Shown piece by piece: positions 13,950 to 25,900 of a DNA stretch of 64,000 bases; position 1 is the stretch's first letter, and each line of letters opens with the position of its first letter. Source of the stretch: Hyalella azteca (Eukaryota > Arthropoda > Malacostraca > Amphipoda > Hyalellidae); NCBI RefSeq assembly GCF_000764305.2, contig NW_025947730.1, positions 480,064-544,063 on the forward strand, given 5' to 3'. The notes below the pieces were generated by a model. It made no database searches. It saw only the letters and a program-made list of their open reading frames with translations, and was not told the DNA's origin. Position numbers and translations under genes: made by a program.

Positions 13950-16900
13950 CTGGAGAATAATGACGACTGAATTAATGCTTGTTTGTCAGAGAGGGATTAT
14001 GTTCGTCAGGAGAGGGATCATCAACGAAAAAAAATCTAGCACTATATAATTAATTTTCTGTGAGCATGAGAGTTTGCGACTTACAGAGTGTAATTTTCAA
14101 CCCAAATGAAGCTAGAAAATTTTTAATAGAAATTCAATATTTCATACATTTTATAAATATTATCTATAATAAGGAACTTTCCTTCAAACTTCTCGCAGCT
14201 AAAGCAAGGTATGGTTAACACAAAAATGCTGCATCATAACACGAATATAATGTTTGGTAATTACGATGATCACTTATGGAATTTACTAGTAAAACAAATT
14301 CTCATCATTCTAAATTTTCAGTTTCCTATGAACAAATTTCAAAATTTTTCGTAAAGGTCATCACGGAATCCTTCGCAAACAAATAAATGTTTGCGATATT
14401 TACTTTCATTTGCAACCGTACGTTTCAGTTTGTTCAGCTAGCTTCATAGTGCGACATGTTTTCAAAATAACCATTGTTTTTCACTCTCAAACCACGGAAG
14501 TTCTCGGATGATTTTGATTTGATATTTGGTGAAATTTTGGCTAATGACACATCAGCTCCAATGCTGACCGCTCGATGAGTTTGTATTTTTCGTCCCACCT
14601 TCAAGCCGTAAGTCTCCGGCGTCTCAGGCTCCAGATCTTCGTTGGAGGGGACCGTGACAGCGGCGACTGAAGAGGTCGTGGTGGCAGCGACCGGCGGAGG
14701 TCGTGAGGGCGACGCAACGCGCAGGACATCAAGCCCGTCTCTTGTGCCACTCTTGCCAGACGAAGACATCACACCAACGTGGCGAGAGCTGAAGCGATCA
14801 GAGGCCATACTTTCAAAACTCGCTAAGTGAACGTAAGTACTTACGTTCTTTTTTTCTTGTCTATGATTGAAGAATTTTGCTTGAAAGGTCGTCAATGATT
14901 GGCTGATGAACTTACGATCTCCTAACTTTTTTTGAAAGTATAGGCCCAGGAGATGTGATTACGGTGTGAGAACAATGAATGCGAGGCGAGGAACATTTGG
15001 GTGACATCGATTTATTACAATATTGAGTTCGTCAAATCAAAACAATCAAATTGAACAAGCAGTTCATCTCAAAGTCACTAGGCTCACAAACTAGATAAGA
15101 ATTAGAAATCAACAGATACTAGAACCAACAGATACTAGAACCAACAGTTACTAGAACCAACAGTTACTAGAACCAACAGTTACTAGAACCAACAGTAACT
15201 AGAACCAACAGTTACTAGAACCAACAGTTACTAGAACCAACAGTTACTAGAACCAACAGTTACTAGCAGAGCTGGGCAGCGCTACTTTGAAATGTAGCGG
15301 CCGCTACCGCTACAATTGCTTAAATGTTGCGCGCTACTGCCCACCTCTGGACTAACAACTAACATGTTGACACTAGTAACAGGCTGAGGTTGACAACATT
15401 ACACTGAAATCTTTCGTACAGTTTCATTCTGTAATTTATATTATGTATGTATCTGCTGATTTTTAAATAATATTTAATACTATTAAGTAAAATCTAAAGG
15501 CTTTATCTATAAATGTAGCGGTAGCGCTGTAGCGGTAAAACCTCGTATCGTTACTTGAATATGTAGCGGGCGCTACCGCTACCGCTATAATTGATTAAAT
15601 GTAGCACCGCTACCGCTACTGAAAATGTAGCGGCCACTAGTAGCGGCCGCTACTGTAGCGCGCTACTGCCCACCTTTGGTTACTAGAACCAACAGTTACT
15701 AGAACCAACAGTTACTACAATTAACAGTTACTAGAACCATCATTCCCACCGATTATCACCCATGTTCCTAAAACCATCATTCCCACCGATAGCCACCCAG
15801 TTACTAGAACTATAAAGATAAACCAAACGTATATAAATATATCGTATTCCACTCACTCTGGGAAAGGATGTGGCACGTTGAAGCGCTTGCAGAGCGTCTT
15901 GTCAGGATGCCACTGCATCACGGAGAGCGTCAGTTTACCGAACATGGCGTTGCTCGCAGCTTGCATACGCGGATCACTGCTGGCGGCAGAAGTGGAGGTG
16001 TCCTCCAATACAGACTCCTGCTTCGGCGTCAGCTGAGGATTTACCTGTACTCGCGAAAAATGTACAAATTTTATCAAGGTGCAACTGTACACGCGGAAAA
16101 CGTATCAATTTTATCTCTTCGTACCTGTACTTAAGAAAAACGAAACAAATTTCAGTTAAGTTAGTCTATCGATTGTACACGAGACGTCTCGCGAGAATGA
16201 AAAACAGAATTTGAATGTGATATTTTAACTCATAATTGTGGAAAAGAAAGAGCAATTTTTTGGCCGTAAATTGGAAATAAAACCAAATGTCTGATGTTAG
16301 CAAGTGATTGCGTATTTTAGATCGTGAGGCCTCGTGTATTAATTACCCACCTTTTTAATATTCATGTTGAGGCCATCTTTCAACAACGGAGTACTCTCTC
16401 CCACAGAGCTCGAGACAAATCTGAAATTAGCAAATAGTCAAAATGAGATTAGACGGATTTGCAGGCAATATCTTGATATCACTACAATTCAAGCATTATT
16501 CTATATGTTTGAACAACCTTTCAATTAGTTATTTACAATTAGTCGCTGCCACTACATGCCAATTTCGTCTGAAGTCCAAACCAACTATCAAAATATGCTG
16601 ATAGCCAGTGATAGGGAAAATTAAAAATCCTTGAAAAACACACTTGTCTTCGGTGTAAATTTTCCAGTAATTGCCCGATTGGTTAACGATATGCTTAAAA
16701 AAAATAGAAAAACGCTAATGAGACCATGTGAGGAGCTACGAGCTGACGTAAAGCAAGTATACGACGTAAGGATTAAAGGGTAAATCAAGGCCGCGTTCAA
16801 TACGTTGAGCATCAAAGCGTTGCGGCAGCGCAGGCTAATGAGAGCCACACCCTCATAATAACTCGGCGGCTACAGCCTTTACTTATGCAGGTCACGGGAA

Positions 16901-19900
16901 CAGCATCAACCTAATCCAATAAGACATGGACGAGGAATTAAAATTTCCTTTCGAGGAATTAATGAGAACGCAGGAGTAAATATGAACAATTACGGACTAA
17001 TTAACCTTACAGACAAGAAACTTTACTTCAAACTAACAACGACTTTGAGATGCCTAACTAAACATTTAATTGAAAAGATCGCACCACTCTTAATGAAAGA
17101 ACGATGAAAAATCATTTGAAATCGTATTTTTTCCTGTCGTTAAAAGTCTCGAACGGGCTTCATTTTTTGTCGTGACTTGCTTTATAAATCTTAAAAAAAC
17201 TCCATAAAATTTTTCTGTAGTAACTAACAGCCATTTCAGTGACATTAATGAGCAATATTTACTAGCAGTTACGGCCGCTCATCAATACCATGCAGTAAGA
17301 GTAAAGTCCACGGCCCTCGTTCGTTTCAAATAACTACGTACAGCCATCCATCAGTAAGCGGCAGGCGTGAGAGCCAGCAAAACACTGGTAATAGGGGAGC
17401 TTCCCTCGCCGTATTATTCATATCTGAGTCTCGCTACAACACGGCGCTTAAAAATCAGCCTGCCGTACTTTACGTTTTTCACAGGTAAATTTTAATTCAG
17501 AGAACTGAATTTGCATTGGTCTAAAAACACTCTGAATGAAGTTTCAACAATATCACACGAAAGACTTTCCAGTAAAAGAGAAATTTTTTATTCAGACCAG
17601 TTTAAGGTTTACTAAATTCAAATGATTACGGGGAAATAACTAACCAACACGTCAATGTATCCTTTCGACGCCTCTTCATGTAATATAAGAAATATCTACC
17701 CATTTTAACCGAGACGCTTCCCAGGTGAAGACAGTAATTATCTAACAAAATTAAAATCCTAATGATAATTTCCAACAGTCAAATAAAGAATTGGAAGCAA
17801 TGGCAGTTTGTGAGGTAGATCAAAAGACGATCAGACCAATTTTCAGAACACAAAAAATTTGCAAAATAATTTTTGAGTAGTTGCAGACATATGCCACGTG
17901 TAATCACTGTCTGTGGAAATATTACAGAGCTGCTTGGCTGCATTCACAGTTAAGAGTTAACGAAAATATCAGTTTACATTTACGCGAATACTAAAAGTAA
18001 GGCATTTAAGTAAGTAATAGAAAAGAGCTTTTGCTCGCGGTAAGAAAGTTTGGGAAAAGATAGCGAGCGCCGGCAGCGGTGCATCCAAGGCACGAGACAG
18101 AGAGCGCAGGCAGCGGTGCAGCTAAGGCACGAGGCAGAGAGCGCAGGCAGCGGTGCAGCTAAGGCACGAGGCAGAGAGCGCAGGCAGCGGTGCAGCTAAG
18201 GCACGAGGCAGAGAGCGCAGGCAGCGGTGCAGCTAAGGCATGTGTTTACACAGGTTCTCCGAGTGACAGGCGTCCTCAGGCATTGGCAGTTGATGAGCGC
18301 TGGGCTTTAAAGAGCATCGCCGCACTGACAAATTGACGGGAGAAATGCTGTTAACTGCCAAGCCTGATTCTCGGGCGCTGAAAGATCGCTTTGCTTTTGA
18401 GGCTACCACGGGTAACTGACATCGACGTTATGGAGTGCGTTCCTGTGTTGCAAGCTAACTGACGTTTGTCAAGAGATAGCTCGATTAATATAGCTATTGC
18501 TAATTCGGATTCTAGCACGAGAAATTAGCATCCGTTTCGAGTGCTTTCTGGTAACATTTATTCAATGAAATTCTTTCAAGCAGAAGTGAGATGCCAATGG
18601 CAAACGTCATAGAAGTTTAAACGAAAATATTAATAAAACTCGGCTACGATGCTATAGTAAGTAAGAACATTGTCTTGGTTATTATATAATACAATCTTGA
18701 AATATTTAATGATGTTTTGCAGTGGTAAAAAATCACATAGCTTTTACGCCAGGGAAGAGCGGATTATTGTCTGTATGTGAGGGATATTTTAAGGATAAAT
18801 TTTTTCATCCCCTGATCAGACAACGTGTCAATTTCGACTAGACAGCATAGATCGAACAAATGATTTATTGACTGCAAGTCAACGAATGCAGACATTGGAA
18901 AGGGTCACATTTTTGACAAGTATAAAACGCATCCTTACCTTGTTGCCATAGCAAACGTAAGAGGCTTGTAGAGTAAAGCAGCGCGTTCAAATTCTTGAAT
19001 TTCCCGGTCACGCTCCCACTCCGTCAAAGACGCAGGCTGCGTCTCGTTGTAACGACCTGCGCCAAATAATACACTTTAATGAATAACGTGATACTGAAAA
19101 AAAAATACAAAAAGTCCGGGGCTAGACAAAAAAGATGTCACTTATCATTCATTACTATCAATTTTTAAAGCGATAATAACGATTGTACAAATTTTAAACA
19201 AAAACTATTACTACCGCAAGCATCAGTTCAAATCTGAAGTTACACTCCTACTTACGTGCAAGCGTAAAGGTACGGTTTAATTGGCCCTGCTGTTACATGC
19301 ATGCTCTGGGTGTGAATAAGAAACATACTTACTTTTAAGGCCTTTCTCGGTCATCCTGAGGAAGAGCTCGTATCTCTTCTGCTTTTGAGGATCGCTGCTG
19401 AATGGCTGATACTGAGCTCCAGCTTTCGAAGGCTGGGCCTCGTCTGAGAAAAGCTCAGGAGGAAGAGGCGATGAGACTCTTTCATCAGGAGGCGTAGAGG
19501 CTCTCACGACAGGAGGCTGTGCGCCCTTTACGCCAGTTCTCACCTGGAGAGTGAAATGGCCGGAAAAAGTAAATCATCACTGCAATATAAATTCAGCTAA
19601 GCGCTGATAAGTCACATCGTCAATAGTATCTCATTTCAAATTTTCAATTCACATCTGGTACAATTTTAGTCTGAATGTAGCCGATGGACATCAAGGGTCG
19701 TACTGTAAAAAAATAGGAAATAGGAAAACCTTCAGCCAATCACTAACGGCTTTTCAAGCCAAGCCCACCATTCAACGATGAGAAATCGGCCGCTACGTGT
19801 ACTTAGACCACTACGTGTACCTAGACCGCCAAGTGTACTGTACTTAGAATGCTAAGTGTACTTAGACCGCCAAGTGTACTTAGACCGCTAAGTTACTCAA

Positions 19901-22900
19901 GCAAGTTGTGATAGTACGGCCCAGGAAGATAGGTTCTGACCTCGACACTAGTTTCGCTGCCCGCCATTATGCGGTAGCGGTCGTGATAAGTCAAGTCGTG
20001 GCGTCCCAGTCCGCGCTGCTCGTGACTACGACCTGAAAACCTAGGAAAATCAAGAGTGTTAGATTCAGAGCACAAATTTTAAAAGGATGTTACGTATCTT
20101 CCATTGTCAATATACGCTAATGTAATTGATTCTTTGTCCCATTAATTATTCAACAAATATGAACGCTGTGGCTTGTTTTTGAGAAGCAAGATGCTTTAAC
20201 ACACGGTGCTTGCATCTACCACTTTTTCGTAATCTCGCAAATGACATTAGTTTTTCTAATATTTTCGAAGTAAGATATCCAAGTTACGTCAGAGGAAGTT
20301 GAAAAATATCTTCCTTCACGAAAAGTCAAGGCAAAGTTATAAAATTCAATGATAAATGAACTCACCGTTTCCTGAGAGGTTTGTGCAGAGGCACAAACCC
20401 TGGAGGTAAAGCCGGCAAGGAAGGTTCAGCCGGAGGTGCTTCCGAGGACTTGCTTAGCACGAAACCTTCCAGAATTTCGCACACAGACCCAACCTAGGCG
20501 ATACAGCAACTTAATCGTAAGGGATAACGAAAACCGGTTTCTTATAGCTAAAAAACATCTTAGAATGGAAAGTAATTTCAACCACCATCTACATTGTTTA
20601 ATTACTGCAAATTCAATCATTAAATTGTCGAGAAATCTAAGAGAAGCATTTTTTTACATCGATCCTTTAAACTCACGCTGATGTTGCTGTTTGTGCTCGA
20701 TGTTTTTGTAACGGCAGTTGCTGACCCACCCAATGTAAAGTTGTAGTCAGATAAGTCTTCTTGAGCATATATGTCTTCATCTTCTTCTTCAAAGGCACCG
20801 ACGCCAAACGCCTAAAATATTTAGGTGCATGAGAGATACCAAGTGAATTCAGAGAACTAAAGCCAATATGAGACAACTGATGAAATTTGCGATATTCGAA
20901 CAACACGTTTAACCAACCACAACTAGAAGAAATCCCGAATATAGGTAATAATTCATGCAGTTACCTGTCCTTTGATGGTCATTGTTTTCTTCTTCTCTGA
21001 GACAGAAAAAGGCTGCGATTCGCGCACTTTTCTCCCCAAGATGTTATCGCGACTCAAAGGCTTGTAACCCAATCCAAAAGTGTTGTCCTTGTTTTCTAAA
21101 ACAGCTAATTGAGCAGACCCTGCTTCTTCGGGGGCAAACGTCACGTTGGAATAGCCGGCAGGCAACTCTGAGTCGGAATCCGAATTTCCGGGACCATCCA
21201 CTGTTAGAAATTAAACAAAATAAACTGCGAAGTGCGGTGAATTTTCAGTCGAAATGCATTCATCATTGAAGGCATTGGAATAGAGATATCAAGTGTTTTA
21301 AATTATTAGAACAGCTACACCTTTCCAGCTCAAGAATCAATTGAAAGAGTAGCTGCCTGGGTAACTATCTTTTGACACCAGTAAGAATTGTGTGTGTTTT
21401 GTCCATTTTGGTACCGGCAACTTAGAAGTATAGTGGGTGATGACGCTGTGATCAACAAGTAAGAATTGTAAACGCACCTGCAGAAGAATGTGAAAATTTT
21501 TTGCCTTTCCTCTTCTTTTCTCGGTGTGAAAGACGCGGCCCAACTCCTTGTCCTTCTCGCCAACCCAAGCTGCGTAGGAGACGAACGCCCACACTTTTGC
21601 TGTATAAAAAAATATTAATTCACCCATTGTGAGGTTCGTCGTTGGATTTACATTAACAGAATGGTAATTTGTTATATTTAGGGCTTCAGAAATCAGAATG
21701 TTAATTTTAAAAATGATTGAGTGTATTTCAAATTACATTGGGGTTTTGATAATCAGTGTTGAGTTAATGGGAGTAGCAAACTGGGTTTTTTACATTTCAT
21801 TGATAGGGTACCGGACATTAAAAATTTATCCAAATTTATCCATTGTTTCGAGAATGATTATAAAGAATACTGACATCACCTCACAACATACCAGTAATAT
21901 CTTTCACTATGTTGAACAAAAATTTAATACCTTTATGACTAAGCAGTTTCTGAGCCCAGACCCTACCATGGATCAGTGGTGATGTCGAGCAGAACAGGAA
22001 TTCCAGGAATTGGTCCTGTGCTGGGCATGATCCGCTTCCTCTTGCCATCACTGCTGCTGCCACCAGCATAATCTGCTATTGGTTGAAGTCGTTGCGCTGC
22101 AATGCCATGAGCACTCATGTCCTGCAAAATTTTGTTATTAGTTAATTTAAAAATGTTGCAGCATTCATCATTTCAATCACATAAAAATATCACATTTTCC
22201 AGTTACAAAAAGGAAAAAGCACCCAAGTTACTACTGCATAAGGCAGGGAATTCTCTAGCAGAAATCCAGACATCATCATTGTTCAACAGAACACTGAATT
22301 GGAGATCGTAAAACAGTTTACAAAGGTTGTAGATGTTATGAATAGACATCAGCAAAGCCATTCTGTCATTGCCAGAAAATCCAACTTTTTTTAATTCTTC
22401 AGCATTAAATGAGGTTTATGTGATAATAATTAGGTAGTGATTGTTTAACCAATTGTAACAATAAAGTTTGAATACTATGGACATGGCATTTCACATTTTC
22501 AGAGAACAAAATCAAGAGCAACAGCAATTTAAATCAGGTCTACTGTTATAAGGCATACCTATATAGCTTTACAAGATTAAAACTCACTTCTTCATCCATG
22601 AACATTTCAACATTTTGGGCCACTTTATCCTTATTTCTCTCAGATCTGGATGATGTGAATGTTGATGGAGTGAAGCCCTCCACACTACCCACTGTATTAA
22701 AGTGACCAGCAGAAAAGCCTCCGGTGAATGCACCATGGAATCTGTAAATATAAGAAACAAACCTTTTGTGAGTTTTATTGTAAATAAAGATAATTTGTGT
22801 GATAATTATGGTGCAAACATTTACATATAAAGTATAAACAATAACAATAATAACAGAGCAAACCTTTACATCAGGCCAGAAAATTGCATCAATCAAATGA

Positions 22901-25900
22901 AGGCTGCCATTGTCTAAGCACTGTTGGAGTACATTTTTTAATCTTTGCATCACTGAGTCACTAGTATTTCAGTGATATCATTCTACAAGGGAGTACTGAA
23001 AATTTAAGTTAACTTCACCAAACCAAAATTGAATGTATTTTAATACAGGAAGGTTTTTTAGGCTTTTTACTTCCACATCTGACAGAAATGAATGTCAAGG
23101 ATGTGTAGTATCAACAACATGAAGCCATGGCCCATTACATCATCAGCCATGATAGAATTGTTTGGGAAACACTTCTCTGGCTACCTTGTCACTCCCATAG
23201 TGATAAGGGAAGGGAAAGTGTCACTCCACACCTCCCTTGAATACTCTAAAGCAGTGGTTCCCAAAGTGGGCGATATCGCCCCCCTAGGGGCGGTGGAAAG
23301 ATTTTGGGGGGCGATAAGAAAGAAGAGGTCGGTAGGGGGGCGATATGGGGGGCGGCTGTCCAAAGTCAATGTCAGAAGTTCGAACATTTGTTAGACGATT
23401 TGTACACAACACGTGCAGCACATGACTCCCAGCGATGGTTTTTTTCTGTTTTTTTTTTTAACCTAGCTCTCCTGGGTTTACGTCTTGGACAAATTAACGG
23501 CCGGACTCAAGGCCGGTCTCACTGCCAATTTTCAAATTCAATGATCAAAGAATATATATCAAACTAATGAACTTAACTTGATGAAACTTGGTACACGTAT
23601 TCATTAGGACCTAACGGTAATGTTTTGCTCGTGAAAATTGTTTGAATTTTGCCATCGTTCGTTTTTGCCATAGTTATATGCCAATATGGGCTGAAATTCA
23701 CAGTGATCAAGTAATTTCTTCCAAACTACTGAGCAGATTCGAACGAAATTCTGAATTTACAGTCTTAACTAAAAATTTTTCGATTGTGCCTTCGTTCGCA
23801 ATTTTTTTTTTTTCATTTCACCTTCATTCGTGATTTAAGCAGCAATTCGTGCTTAAATTCGCAGTAATCAAGAATTTTTTTTCCAAACTACTGAACAGAT
23901 TATTATTAACTCGCAAACGAAAGCAAAATGGAAAAATTGTCACGAGCTAAACATCACTGTTGAGAGGTTATGTATTTTTATACAAAGTTTCGTTCTGTAT
24001 TTTAGAAGAAATTTCTTGATCGCCGCGAATTTAAGAGACAAATTACCCGGCGATACGGGCCGAATATAAGGAAGTGTGAAATCAAGAATGACGGTGAAAT
24101 GAAAAAAACTCGCAAACGAAGGTAAATCGAAAAAAAATTATAATCTAAAAAATCACCGCTTGGTAGTTAGGAATGTATATTCAAAATTTCGTTCAAATCT
24201 GTTCAATAGTTCGAAGAAATTCTTTGATCAATGCGAATTTTGGCCTGTTTCGCAATATACGCGCAACTCACGAATGAAGGTGAAATTTAAGAAATTTACA
24301 AGCTAAACATCACCGTTAGGTTCTGATGAATGCGTGTTCCAAGTTTCATAGAGCTGCGTTCATTTGTTTGGGAGATATTTGCTTGATAATTGAATTTGGA
24401 GATTGGTCGTGAGACCGGCCACGAGTCCGGCCATAAATTTGCCCATGACGTCCTTGGCTTCTAGTGCTGAAACAGTTAAAACAGCTGAAAAACATATTGG
24501 TTCACTAAATGGGGTTCTATTTGCCAAATACACATTTGTGTTTAACCTTCATCTTTTAAAATTTCAGCATACTAAATTTCAAGAGAGTGGCGTATGTCTG
24601 TGGGGGGCGCTAGAAATTCACTAGGGGGCCAAAGGGGGCGCCAGCCTGAAAAAGTTTGGGAACCACTGCTCTAAAGATTTGGCTACTTTGGTTGATTTCC
24701 AATTCTTAGTATGGCACTATTTGATGCCTATTGCCTACAACAATCAACCATGAGCAGTTTTTACACTTGATGTGTTTGACAAAGTGACGAAATATTTGAC
24801 AATTCTGTCACTAAAATGAAGTTGGATGAGCTTCAGGTAAAGCTTGACACTTCAATAATATGCTCAAACAGTGCTTAGACAATGACCACAGTCTTTTGAT
24901 AGATGCAATCTTCAGAGCAGCATGATAATGAAATTGGTACAGTGATCTGTGCATCCAAAATTATTTAAACTGATTTGTGGAATAGTTTTTTTGTTTTATT
25001 TTTTCCTGCTGCATCCTTTAGCTTTCATTAAAATAGTTAAGTTAATGCTAATCACAATCAAAAAAGGCTAAAAATGAGAGAGGTAACATTGATATACATA
25101 TTACTTATTTGTAACAATAATATATTGGATTCATATGACTACTATAAACATGAGAAAAGAAGTAAGTATTGCTCAGACAAAACTTTGATGATTGTTTCTG
25201 GCATTTCCTGAATATCTGAGTGTAAATAAAAATAAAATGTTCCATTTTGAGAATTAAAGTACCTAAACTATGTGAATAATTATGATGTGGCAAATTATTA
25301 AGCTGGGATGAGGATGTTATAAGATTGTAGAAACTCACCGTCGCCTTCCTTGCTTATCTGCGACAGTTTGGTCCTCCAGTCTAGGGGCTTTCTTTGCAAC
25401 AATGTCATCTGAAAAAATTACATGAATAGAATTAATTAATCTAGCTTAAAATTTTGTATCCTAATTAAATTTTGTATCCTCAAAATAATTAAACTTCACT
25501 AATATTTTCTAATGAGATTATGAATTAAAACTATTAGTCCACTTCATACCATTTTATAAAACATAGCAGTACCACAGTAACACTTATTATTTTTATGGCT
25601 TTGTGATAATTTTTATCACTTTAAAATAATTTAAAATTAAAAAAAATTATTAGAAGAAGTCTGCTGTGTAATAAGACTGGTTTGAGAAAATAGATGTTTT
25701 TTAGCTAATTTTCTACTTATTTCTATAAATTTTAAACTTTATTAACAATTACAATGCACTATGCAAACAGTTGGTCCTAAAATGATAAAATATTTACAGT
25801 CCAAAAGTATGAATGACGACTTCTTACAAAAATTTGGCTGCTTCATAGTCACATATTTCAAGTGAATTTTAAACCTCCTTGTTTAACCATGTAAATTTAT

